This document shows, piece by piece, positions 10,347 through 20,237 of a DNA stretch of 64,000 nucleotides (positions are counted from its first letter, which is position 1; each line of letters starts with the position of its first letter). Under the pieces are notes generated by a model. It did no database searches, was not told the origin of the DNA, and saw only the letters and a list, made by a program, of their open reading frames with translations. The DNA comes from Skeletonema tropicum (taxonomy: Eukaryota > Bacillariophyta > Thalassiosirophyceae > Thalassiosirales > Thalassiosiraceae): NCBI GenBank assembly GCA_037178625.1, contig CM074128.1, forward strand, positions 2,728,001 to 2,792,000, given 5' to 3'. A program made the position numbers and the translations under genes.

Positions 10347-11791
10347 TCACTGGACATTGATATTGCCACTGCTTTTTAAGGCATCAAGCACGCCCTTCAC
10401 ATTTGTCTTCCAAGCGTCCAATCGAACCTTCAGCGCTGCCCACTCGTTGGTACCGAATTGTCTAACTACGCATCTTTCCACGAGAACAACCTTACGAAGT
10501 TGATCCATCTTGGCCTCCATCAAACCTGAACTGACCCCAGTAATGACCCATTGCTCTACCTCATCATCCTTTATATCCAAAGTGGATGAAATAACACTAT
10601 ACGGAATCTCTTCGTGCTCAGCTGCAAGAGAAACCAAACTCAACAAACACATATTCTTCGCGCATTCACTCTCGTCTAGATTGAAAGTTGCAAATACAGA
10701 GCTCTTATCTGGCATCGATGTAAAATCACGATAATCTTGCAACTTACCATCCATGAAGATTTTGAGTAAATCATGGAGTGCAGGTTTTGATTTCTGAAGG
10801 GCCACTACTGCTGGGAGACTGGTTAGCTGTCTTTGCGAGGAAAAAAGGTTAATTGGGTCGCGGATGGCACCGATAGACGCTTCCTCTGCATACTTTGCGG
10901 CTGTGCTATCTAGCTGAGACTATAAACAAAGAGCAAGATGGAATATATAGGTTAAGTCATTGCATAAAAATAGATGTGCCGCAAATCAAGTCACAGCAGG
11001 TTGTGCAATCTCAACATGACTGGACAAACACTCACCTCTTCTGTGTATGTTGCTAAAATGAATAGTACGTATTTTTGCTTGCATTCATTTGCAGCCTTGA
11101 CCTTCTTCAACTTTGTTTTATCTCCAGAAGTATCTTTGGACAAGATTGCAAGTACTCTATCCATCCCTCTTACAATAGCTTGGTACAATGCCCTTAATTC
11201 CTCGTCCGGTATATCGCTCCCCCAGAGCGCCAACGACGCCTTTAACGTAGCCACATCCAACATGTCAGCCAATGGCGACACTCCCCTATCCTGTCCCTGA
11301 ATCAAGGCAGTCGCATCGGCCAAATCAATAATTTGTGCAAGTAGTCGAACCTTCTCGACAGCATCACTACGAAGATTGAACAAGGCCGCAATCATGCCCG
11401 ATTGTTTCTCTCTCTTGACCAACGCAGTCTCATCGTCACCGGTGACTTCAATCTTACCCACCGACTCTGCCAACGCAGCACATAGCTCCTTCTCTACGCT
11501 TGAATCGTCCACCCGATCCAAATACACCGTCAACAGGCTAAAGGCACTCACAGCCTCGTCCAATGAAAATTCATCCTCGAGCAACCCCGCAACAGCTCCG
11601 TTCGCAATCACACAACGGAGTAATTTGGCGGCATCTCCACCCTGAATGGCGGAAGTGCATTCCGCTTCAAAGTCGGAAGGGGAGGATGTAGCCGGGGCAA
11701 GGACTCGGATGAGACGGAGGTCGGCATCGTCAGAGATGTTCACAAGTGTGGAGGAGGGGTGGGGCGGAGTTTGGGATAAAGAGGTGGCCAT
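10347..11791 (-). CDS. EIF3M: Translation initiation factor eIF3 subunit m (PCI domain)
   Basis: Exon 1 is 11791-11036, the intron 11035-10920 (116 bp, GTGAGT to TTATAG), and exon 2 is 10919-10347, giving about 443 residues. The N-terminal half is helical. The C-terminal exon carries the PCI/winged-helix region in eIF3m order: SKPALHDLLKIFMDGKLQDYRDF, NMCLLSLVSLAAEHEEIPYSVIS, DDEVEQWVITGVSSGLMEAKMDQ, and the ending VVRQFGTNEWAALKVRLDAWKTNVKGV, which matches the FGKQQW-LNAWKQNL ending of animal eIF3m. It belongs to the octameric eIF3 core that scaffolds the 43S ribosome complex. The reading frame is clean. Confidence 0.9.
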
Positions 11792-12296
11792 GATATGTGT
11801 ACTATGCTTTCAAATTTTTCGATGGGTTAATTTTCAGCTCAATGCTTTTGCAATGGAGATGCTGATCAAAGTGTTGCGTAAGAAGATATTGCTTGCTACT
11901 GCTTATTGGAGGCTACCGAATGCAAATGCTCAACATGGTGAGGACCACACAAAAACGAAGAGGAGGAGAGAGTTTTTCATGATGGCCAGACTGTGACCGA
12001 AACTGGACTACTTTTTATAACGTTTCGACAATGAGTGTTTGTGTGTCACAGTGGCAAGCTAGCCTCTGCCAAATTTCTGAGCATCGATTTCCTTCTTCCT
12101 GCTTTGTCTTCAGCTTGTCTTGTGTACTTCGTGCATGTCTTGTGTATGGTTGAGCTGCATTCTCTTGCATTGGTTATTGGTTGGATAGATATAGACATTA
12201 GGATTATTCTCCTCCATTGTGGAGTTGCGATACAGGTCGATCACTAGAAGCTGAGAGAGTACCATACTTAACAAACCTACATTCAATTTCTGCAAG
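11792..12296. other. Intergenic, divergent, no gene seen
   Basis: 505 bp between the eIF3m start codon and the TMEM163-like gene. It presumably contains both promoters. Short open frames (for example 12035-12247) are Cys/Leu-rich without family features and are not called. Confidence 0.4.
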
Positions 12297-13091
12297 ATGT
12301 TTGGAAGATGGTGGCATAAGCCCGACGCAAGGGATGCTTTTTGGATGTCATGGATTAGTCTCATTCTTACAATCATTGCAGCTATCGGAGGTATTGTTGG
12401 ATATGCAAAGACTGATTCAACCCTAATCCTGGCGTTTGGCCTTGAGAATGTCGTGGATTTCATTTCATCAGCGGTGGTGCTATGGCGGTTCTACTGCCCT
12501 ACCGGAGCTGATCAAGAGTTGCTTGCCAAATTGCAAAAGCGCGAGGAGCGAGCAAGTGTTGCCATCTCTATTGTAATTGGATTACTTGGCGCCTTTGTGT
12601 TTGCAATTGGTGTATTCGATTTGCTGGAGGATGACAAAGACCAAGATCTTGACCTTTTGTTTATGATATCGTTCGTTTCGATCGTAGTCTTTGGGTCATT
12701 AACAATTATCAAATTCCAATTTGCTCGAAAGTTGGATTCAGCATCGCTTTACAAAGATGGCGTGTGCTCCCTGATTGGAACGTGTTTGTCAGGATCGTTG
12801 CTCCTCACGACAGCAATCATTGATTATTTGCCAGGAGCATGGTATATCGACCCAATTGTCTCCTTGCTGATTGGATTTACTGCTGTATTTTATGGTTGGA
12901 AGATTGTCATCGACATGCTAAAAAATGGAATCCCAATCTTCCTCCCCAGCTGGTGGTCCTCATGCGGTGACATGAATACAATGGAACAGGAGCTTCCAGT
13001 TGATCCTCCCCAACAAGACTCACCTGCAACTGACTATGTTGAGAATCCCTCTACAGTTGAGGAAAAGGTTGCAGAGAGTGAGATTATTTAA
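12297..13091 (+). CDS. TMEM163 / cation-diffusion-facilitator-like membrane protein
   Basis: 264 residues with six hydrophobic segments: residues ~13-40, 45-62, 90-115, 120-145, 160-182 and 188-210. Key pieces are FGLENVVDFISSAVVLWRFYCP, REERASVAISIVIGLLG, and the paired SLYKDGVCSLIGTCLSG and WYIDPIVSLLIGFTAVFYGW. Acidic residues in the second and fifth helices sit where cation-diffusion-facilitator proteins bind zinc, and the RF-REERAS signature is typical of TMEM163-like members. The C-terminal 50 residues are acidic and Pro-rich, probably cytosolic. Zinc or other divalent-cation transport is inferred from family. Single exon, ATG chosen because it directly precedes the amphipathic start. 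Confidence 0.72.
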   Translation: MFGRWWHKPDARDAFWMSWISLILTIIAAIGGIVGYAKTDSTLILAFGLENVVDFISSAVVLWRFYCPTGADQELLAKLQKREERASVAISIVIGLLGAFVFAIGVFDLLEDDKDQDLDLLFMISFVSIVVFGSLTIIKFQFARKLDSASLYKDGVCSLIGTCLSGSLLLTTAIIDYLPGAWYIDPIVSLLIGFTAVFYGWKIVIDMLKNGIPIFLPSWWSSCGDMNTMEQELPVDPPQQDSPATDYVENPSTVEEKVAESEII

Positions 13092-13232
13092 CACTTGAAA
13101 TGAGTCTTTGAGGGAGTGTATATATTATTATTTGTCCAGGAGAATGTTTCTACTAAACAAATCGCATCAATTGGGGGATGTTGATTGTCCAAGGTTTTAC
13201 AATTGTTATACTAATAAGTAACTACCAAGTTA

Positions 13233-14714
13233 TCAGTTCACTGGATGCAGCTTTTCTTTCAACCGCACGATGGCACTGTCTATGTCCGTATCGGATCTAC
13301 ATGCGGCGAAGCGAAGATACTTGTTGCCGTCAGCTGATTTGCCATAAAAGTTGTCCCCCGGCACTGGCGCAACACCTACTTCTTCAAGGAGATACATAGC
13401 CGCATCTTTCGGTGAAAGCCCTCTCAATTCTGCCACACCTTCGAAGTTAACAAATAAGTAATAAGATCCCTCCGGTAGAATTACACCAAATCCTATACTC
13501 TTCAACGCATCTGCTAGCCTTCGTATACGGCTGATATACCTCGTTGAAAGTGTTTCTCTGAAATACTCAGTTGGAAGATTCAAGTATGCCAACGAAGCAT
13601 ATTGCATAGGATGAGGCGCCATGGCCACCAATTGGTCATGTACACCTCGATACAAAGAAGACAAAGCAGGCGGATGCAAACACCACCCCAATCGCCAGCC
13701 AGTAGCTGACGCACTTTTGCCTATCGAGTTGCATACCAGTGTTCGATGAGCTGCTTCTGGAAACACTTCGGGAATAAGAAAATGCTTTCGTGGCGTGCCA
13801 TTGTCATCAGGGTAAGTCATGTGCTCATATATCTCATCCGTAATGATGTAGCATTCCTCTTCTGCGAGACAAAGGTCAATGATTTGCTTTAGTTCATTCT
13901 TGTCGAAACATTTCCCTGTTGGATTGTGTGGTGTGTTCAAAATCACTGCCTTGGCTCCTTGAATTGCATCTTTCAGTTCATCTGTATCATAGTTCCAATC
14001 ATTCATTTCTTTGTTGGGTTTCAATGTCACATATGATGGTTTCAAATAGAATATCTCGCACTGAGAACTGTACAGCTCATGGAATGGTTCAAAGACCACC
14101 ACCCTGTCTCCTGGCCTACCAACTGTTCTTAATGCTGTTGCAACAGCCTCAGTTGCACCCAAGGTGAGAGTAATCTCATCTTCTGACACGTTGTAATTGT
14201 ATAATCTAGAGTAATAGTCAGATACTGCCTTGCGTGCATCTGCTCTCCCCATTGGTGGAGAATATTGATTCAATTCATCAGTCACAATGTCTCCCGACGA
14301 ATTATTGGTCAACAATTTAAGGATAGAATCTGTCAACTCCTCTTCTGTAATGTCACAATGATTGTGTTGTAGCAACCCTTCATCCTTTCCAGACAGTACT
14401 GCTTGGGCCAACGCCAATTTGACTTTGCTGGGTGGTGGTTCATTAGGAAAGCCTTGAGAAAGATTGACAGCTTTGTATTGGATAGCAAGGCGAGTCATCA
14501 ATCGGATCGTGCTCTCCTTGACTTGAAATTCATCGTGAGTAGTATCAGTGGGCGGCATGGCATTGTCTTCAGATGATGATGAAGTAATGGAGGCAAATAA
14601 TTTACCTGTGTCAGCAACTACGGATGACGGTGTTCTGTAGAATCTAGTAGGCGGTGCTGCTGGCAGTACAGGCGACCTCAAATAAAAGAATTGATGACAA
14701 AACGATGTGATCAT
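13233..14714 (-). CDS. Class I/II PLP-dependent aminotransferase (kynurenine aminotransferase-like)
   Basis: 493 residues in one exon. Fold-type I aminotransferase motifs appear in order: AVNLSQGFPNEPPPS near residue 80, ITLTLGATEAVATALRTVGRPGDRVVVFEPFHELY, LNTPHNPTGKCFDK, ITDEIYEHMTYP, and SIGKSASATGWRLGW, whose lysine forms the Schiff base with pyridoxal phosphate. The LSQGFP and NTPHNPTGK forms match the kynurenine aminotransferase / cysteine-S-conjugate beta-lyase group (KYAT3/Bna3-like), but substrate range cannot be read from sequence. The first 50 residues are hydrophobic, then Ser/Thr-rich, consistent with an organelle presequence. It ends 141 bp from the stop of the convergent TMEM163-like gene. 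Confidence 0.87.
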   Translation of the reverse strand: MITSFCHQFFYLRSPVLPAAPPTRFYRTPSSVVADTGKLFASITSSSSEDNAMPPTDTTHDEFQVKESTIRLMTRLAIQYKAVNLSQGFPNEPPPSKVKLALAQAVLSGKDEGLLQHNHCDITEEELTDSILKLLTNNSSGDIVTDELNQYSPPMGRADARKAVSDYYSRLYNYNVSEDEITLTLGATEAVATALRTVGRPGDRVVVFEPFHELYSSQCEIFYLKPSYVTLKPNKEMNDWNYDTDELKDAIQGAKAVILNTPHNPTGKCFDKNELKQIIDLCLAEEECYIITDEIYEHMTYPDDNGTPRKHFLIPEVFPEAAHRTLVCNSIGKSASATGWRLGWCLHPPALSSLYRGVHDQLVAMAPHPMQYASLAYLNLPTEYFRETLSTRYISRIRRLADALKSIGFGVILPEGSYYLFVNFEGVAELRGLSPKDAAMYLLEEVGVAPVPGDNFYGKSADGNKYLRFAACRSDTDIDSAIVRLKEKLHPVN

Positions 14715-16169
14715 GCCATGCCCTTATTCACGACCGTAGATCCAAATCACCCAATTCAAATGCAGCTGGATCGCAGTTGATAGGAATTCTTCCATCCTGC
14801 TCATCTGCGATCTGCCCAGCGCAGGGGTTACAACGCGAAGCACAAAACAAAACCAGAACTTTCTTCATCTTGCATTCCGTATGCCGTCTTCCGTTCGAGA
14901 GCAAATTTTTATTGTACTAATTCCTATGAAGAATTTGCACTTCGCTCCCCCCAAGCGATGAGCTACACTACAGGTCTCGCATCTACGATAGCATTCAGAC
15001 GGTTGATTGGGTCTAAAGAAGTGATGGTAGTGTGGAAGAATGGATGTCAAATGAGTGCGTTTGAAAGTGATGTGTGGTACTAGTATGTACGATTATAGTA
15101 CTTTAAGGTATGTAGAGAGGAATGTCTTCGTAGAAGCTCTAAGATCTCAAGCACCCAAACGGGCCGAACGAAGAGCTCAAAAATAATGCCCGCGTGTCAA
15201 TCTCAACTAGCTTTCTACGCGTGACACGATGATCACCACCCGCCGACCATGGCACGGCACCATTATGCCCTATCGCCGCTGCCAAAATAGAGCAAGTTAA
15301 TCGCCGACCTATGGACTGAGCGGTGGCTAGTCGTTACTATGGATTATTATGTCGGTGGCGAAGCCCTCGCCGCTGCCAAATCCACCGAGGAGAGGCAGAA
15401 TGGTGACGATTTATAACGGCGATTTTCGGCGCTCGCCGGCCACTGAACAGGAGTTATTGAACACCCTGATGACCGTTTCTTCTGCATCCAAGCATAATAA
15501 CATCTTCATAATAGTCCATAGTAACGACTAGCCACCGATCAGCCCATAGGTCTTTGATTAACTTCCTCTATTTTGACAGCGGCCGTGTAGTATTTTTGAG
15601 CTCTTCGTTTGGGTGGTTTGGGTGCTTGAGGAGTTAGAGGTTATCTCGAAGTCTCAGCTCCTACATACGTCAAAGTACATAATCATAGATACCACCTACA
15701 CAAATCACTTGTTTTCACCCCCCTCATCATCCCAAACATACCATCAACCAACCATCGCTGAGTAGAGATAACCGAGACCTGTAGTGTGGATGAGCTTCTC
15801 TTTCTTCCTTCTTTCTCATCGCGCCTGGGTTGGTCCAAAGAAGTTGCCCGCCGCATTACTTGTCCGTCCACGATAGCTGCCCGCTTGGAAATCCGGACAT
15901 GAGAATCCCAGATACTAATAAATGCTTCTTCAGTAATTGCCCGTCCACGATTTTTGCCCGCCCCCATGAGCTTACACTCCCACGGGCAACTTCTGTGGAC
16001 ACTCTGCATTGGCATTGGGAACTGGTGACAACATGGACGGAAGTAAGCCGTGCCGTTGACGACTACTTCTACTCAACAACATCGCATCCACGCTTTGGCT
16101 TCATTGTCGTGCCATAACTTCCACCGTCTCACACCTGATTATTACTGCACGCGCCAGGCCAAGCTAAGT
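14715..16169. other. Intergenic stretch containing a foldback element
   Basis: 1.45 kb without a supported gene. The central third is the inverted-repeat element listed at 15137-15639. Around 15845-15965 the hexamer TGCCCG recurs and a phrase containing CCGTCCACGAT occurs twice (near 15862 and 15942), a small local duplication just upstream of the SET gene. Open frames here are short and shadow the repeat. Confidence 0.4.
15137..15639. repeat. Foldback / MITE-like element with long imperfect inverted repeats
   Basis: The left outer arm (about 15137-15186: CTCTAA, TCAAGCACCCAAAC, AACGAAGAGCTCAAAAATA) is repeated in reverse complement at about 15590-15639. A second arm pair (left ~15288-15352, right ~15498-15580) shares CGGTGGCTAGTCGTTACTATGG. 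The left arm carries an extra ~90 bp not matched on the right, and the unpaired centre is ~145 bp. There is no transposase-sized open frame, so this is non-autonomous. No clear target-site duplication was identified at its edges. Confidence 0.8.
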
Positions 16170-18889
16170 ATGAGGTTAGCCACCGCTCTCTCCCTCAATC
16201 TGGTGCTCGTTGGCACTGTTACTTCTCAAGGCGACGTCCTCCCTCCTGGCCAATGCGGCCTCTACCTAGCACCGTCGTCATTGCCATTTGCTGGCCTTGG
16301 GCTCTTCAGTGGAGCCAACATTCCTGCCGGTACTTCCGTCAATCAGTTCATTGGGGGCACCTACCCGGGGTATGATCCAGAAAACAAGCCGCCGCTATGG
16401 ACAGATCTCGCCATCCCAATAGCCGATGATTACAAGGCTCTACCGTACAGAGGGCAGCAGCGTTATCCGTCTTGGCTGGGATATGTGTGGCCGAAGCATC
16501 TCGGGGCTATCGTCAATTTGTGGGATAATCCACCATTTCCAAAGATTGAGAATGGATTGCCAGCAATTGATCCTGGATTGCAACTTGCGGATGGAGTTGA
16601 ATTCTTCATGGATGATTATGATGAGGATACTCAAGATGATGAGAATTACGAACCTTCTTTTCGGATCAATGCATTCTCTCCAGGCCTAGCTAGTTTGGCC
16701 AATCACGATGGCGACTTTGTCAATATTGATCGACATTATGATGTTAGTCGTGCTGATTATTAATGATCAAACGGCACCATGGGATGCAGGTGCGGGAGCG
16801 TTTACTCCGCATCACAGCATGGAATACATCACGTACAGGGACGTGGAGAAGGGTATGGAGCTCTTCTTAGATTATGGGGAACAATTTCATGATCACATCC
16901 GGGAGAGGAATGAACAGCTTTCATGACATTCAGGGTAAGGAAAAACGTTCAGTGAATGGCTTTGCTGATGATATATCAAGAAGTTGGGATATCATGGATA
17001 ACAAAGAAATGAGGAACTGTCCGAGAGAATTACCCACAGAAAAAGCAAAAAGAGATAGGTTGGAAGTTGGAATGGGGATTGATTCATCTACTCTTGATGC
17101 AGATGCTAGACCCTATAGTGAATACAGACGAAATGATCACCTCCCTGAAGTTGAAGAAGAGGATGAAGAGGATAATTATGACGATGGCAAACAACATGGC
17201 TGGAACGTCAAATCCCTCGAATGGTTATACGATAACGGCGTATGCCTTTCGTCAGGAAAATTGGCGATTGCACCCTCTTCCATTGAATTCCGCTGGTCGC
17301 GCAGTCGGCGCAACAGCTGCTATTGCCAAAGGAGAGGTCGTCCTTACAACGCCATTGATTGCCTTGCGGAGAGATGATTTCCGAATCTACAAATCTAATC
17401 CTGACGCAGAGCACGAAAGGGATGAAGTGGACAAGTCCACTGTAATTGGAGAGGAACTGTTACTGAATTATGCATACGGTCATCCTGATTCTCCAATGCT
17501 ATTAGGTGCCAAATGCACCCATGGCAAATTTTATTAATCATGGTGGGGTAGACGATGCGAATGTTCAGATAAGGTGGCCTACGGCAGGTTCCAAGACGGC
17601 GAGATTATTTGACTGGGCTTACACTCGCGAGAAAGAAGATATCTACGATGATAAATTCGAAACAAAGAATCACAATGCTTGGCTCAAAGACCATCCGATT
17701 GATGTAATGGAGAAGTCTGGAAAGTTGGCTTTTGAATATGTTGCGCTGAGGGATATCGCAGAGAACGAAGAAATACTTGTCGACTATGGACCGTTGTGGG
17801 AAAAAGCCTGGTACGAATTTGAGCAAGTTGATCCCTACGCTCGATCTGGGTACTTTCGTCATTCAATCGGTGTTCCCGATGGGCTTTACCCTGACAATTG
17901 GCTTCGGCGTTACTGATAAATATGAGATTGCCGAAATTCAAGATTTAAAGAATAATCCATTGGAGCCGGGATTAGCACTTCCAATGACATGGGCTCACAA
18001 TGGGAAACCATTGAGCCCAAAGTATGGATACGTAGTAGGGCTGGAAGAAGGCTTCTCGGATCGATTCAGGGAGTACAGCGAAGAGACTGGAGTCGTTGAG
18101 CTATACAGGAACTTACTGACAGAACAAGAGGGATTCCGCTTGAAGTCAGATGAATTCACCACTTACAAGCCCAGTGTCCTGACAAATACCAGCAAAGCTA
18201 ACGTTGAAGAGATGGAGTTCTTTGCGCAAAAGTATAAGGCTGAAGAGTACAGATTTAACATGCACTTCGTTGCAGCATGGAATGAAGCTGCCAGAAAAAG
18301 TGTCATTGAGGGGCTCGGAGATGCTGGATTTGACTTGGCATTGAAAGGAATTGGTGAAAGATTTGGTTATGATAATATCACGTGCTTCCACGCTTCCTAC
18401 ATGGGCATGACACACTGTGATAAAGCCAAGCCGCACTCAGACATTTATGCTACCAATGACAAGTCGTGGAATATTGTCTTTCCTTTGATTACGGTAGAGG
18501 GAACAGATCCAGAACTCAACATTATGGCAGAGGACATGAACACGGTTGTCGGTGTTCATTACTTAAAAGATGTCGCCTACGCAATTGGAGACTTTGGTTT
18601 CCACCAGACTAGACCCAGTAAGTACTTCGACCCCGCTGAGAGTGATGAAGAGGAGAGTGCAGCTCAAATTCGTGTTGTCTTTGGGGCATACTGCTCGCAA
18701 ATCGATGAGACAAATATTGCCATGTTAAGGCACATCTATGATGGTGACGACCCAGCTCCATTCGCTGATCAATTTACTGAATTGCCAATGAGAGAGGTAC
18801 ACTGGACCAAGGCGAGCAATGCGACTCTGCGGCACCCTGAAGGGAGTGGATCATCTGAGCAGATATTGGCTTGCGAGAGCGAGGGATAG
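16170..18889 (+). CDS. Signal-peptide protein with two SET-like domains and a C-terminal 2OG-oxygenase-like domain; five +1 frame breaks
   Basis: The most likely start is the ATG at 16170, which gives a signal peptide (MRLATALSLNLVLVG...). The frame must step +1 five times, near 16745-16762, 16900-16926, 17285-17290, 17503-17507 and 17893-17916. The spliced reading then contains a first SET-like unit ending MELFLDYGEQF, and a second: WLYDNGVC, AGRAVGATAAIAKGEVVLTTPL, GEELLLNYAYGHPD, then MANFINHGGVDDANVQIRW and NEEILVDYGPLW. A C-terminal region with THCDKAKPHSD, DFGFHQT and RVVFGAYC resembles a 2OG-Fe(II) fold. SET domains are usually lysine methyltransferases, so an ER or secretory location is odd. 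The content is strongly conserved on both sides of each break, so this is either an error-ridden assembly, a very recent pseudogene, or a recoded gene. Confidence 0.65.
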
Positions 18890-19267
18890 CTGATGGAAAC
18901 GCAAATCATCTCGGAATAGATGCATGTGTGTTCATGTTCATGTACTTATTAATATTTAGGAATAGATAAGAAGCAATTGATACTACATCAATACCCAATT
19001 TGAGTTGTCATGTAGTCAGTAAGTTCTCCCCTCGAACCTCGAACAACCTCTGCAATAAAGGAGAGAGATGGGATGCTTCGCATCAGACAGGCATCCTAAT
19101 CCTGCGAATCTTTTGACGAACACAACCGCCAACAACAGCAACCGCACAACCCATGACAACAACAACATCATAAAATGGACCAGCCCGCTGGACAATGGCA
19201 GTGGTAGAAAGGATAATCTGTTGTGTGGACAACTCAGTAAAACTCTCTAATGTTGTAGAAGAGCGTC
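18890..19267. other. Intergenic, no gene called
   Basis: 378 bp between the two SET-family genes. A 60-codon frame at 19068-19250 is Asn/Thr-rich and starts MGC, but it has no family content and ends just before the next gene, so I treat it as leader sequence. Confidence 0.35.
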
Positions 19268-20161
19268 ATGATGAAATTATTCTCAGTAATTGCGGCCCTT
19301 GTATGTTGCGCTGCTTTTTTTCTTGAAGAAATTGATGCATTGGATGACGCTGCTCAGTGTGAATCGGCACCTGATCAAGCTCCCGAAGCAAATGACGATT
19401 CGCCTATCTGGTGGGATTATTCGATAGACGAACTATTTACAGATCTCTTCAACTGTGGCGAAATATTATATGATGTCACGCCTGCCCCAGTGACTGAGAA
19501 AGATGTAGAGCGATTGTTCCTGCAATTCGATGAGATACGTAACAAGTACGCCAAAGAAGTCAACCTCTTGCCAATACAACAGCCAACACCAGATAATAGG
19601 TTTTCAATAATGGTAGTTCCAACTGAGATCAAAGATGCTGGGGGGAAAGGTAGAGGAGTATTTGCGGCTGAGAGAATTGAGAAAGGATCGCTTGTCCTGA
19701 GTTTAAATGCAGGTAATGTGGGTATCTTTAAAGATGGAGCGACATGGCGAAGCTTCGCGGCAACGCTGCCGCGTGAGACTGCATGTAACTTCATAGAGTG
19801 GAGTTGGGTTCAAGAGATAACTCCAGAAAAAGGAAAGGATGATATACGTGAAGGTCTAACAATTTTTGTTGCATTCGATGAAAGTAATTTGTTGAATGGA
19901 GCTTCGGAAGAAGTGGAGGGTGAAGGTTGGGTAGGTGGGGAAGAGGCTAACATTCGATGTGGTACACCACTTCATTCCGAGCATTATTCAACCAACATGA
20001 ACGAAGGACGTGATGCGAACGAAGATGAAGAAGAAAGATGGGGTCCTTGCAGATTCGATTACTATGCGACAAGAGATATAGAAGCTGGGGAAGAACTCTT
20101 ACTAAACTATGGTGAATTTGAAGATGAAGACCAACATCAATGGACTGATATCGGGTTGTAA
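19268..20161 (+). CDS. SET-domain protein with signal peptide
   Basis: 297 residues in one clean frame. Residues 1-24 form a classical signal peptide (MMKLFSVIAALVCCAAFFL). The SET-type halves are present: GGKGRGVFAAERIEKGSLVLSLNAG near residue 125, and FDYYATRDIEAGEELLLNYGEFED near the C-terminus, whose ELLLNYG is the second SET signature. The NHxxxPN motif between them is not obvious; a weak stretch lies near NIRCGTPLHSEHYSTN. It lies 379 bp downstream of a larger, frame-broken relative, suggesting local duplication of a secretory-pathway SET family. Enzymatic activity is unproven. Confidence 0.7.
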   Translation: MMKLFSVIAALVCCAAFFLEEIDALDDAAQCESAPDQAPEANDDSPIWWDYSIDELFTDLFNCGEILYDVTPAPVTEKDVERLFLQFDEIRNKYAKEVNLLPIQQPTPDNRFSIMVVPTEIKDAGGKGRGVFAAERIEKGSLVLSLNAGNVGIFKDGATWRSFAATLPRETACNFIEWSWVQEITPEKGKDDIREGLTIFVAFDESNLLNGASEEVEGEGWVGGEEANIRCGTPLHSEHYSTNMNEGRDANEDEEERWGPCRFDYYATRDIEAGEELLLNYGEFEDEDQHQWTDIGL

Positions 20162-20237
20162 TATGTGTATGTGAAATAATCGTATAATCTACATCAACTG
20201 TAATCATTTTGACTTGGGAGCAATTGTCGCATCATAA

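Noticed and set aside
16050..16169. N-terminal extension of the SET protein before the ATG at 16170
   Set aside because: The first 40 residues are His/Thr-rich with no features, whereas the ATG at 16170 begins a signal peptide.
19068..19250. 60-aa frame starting MGC between the SET genes
   Set aside because: Asn-rich, no family features, ends immediately before the next gene; probably leader sequence.
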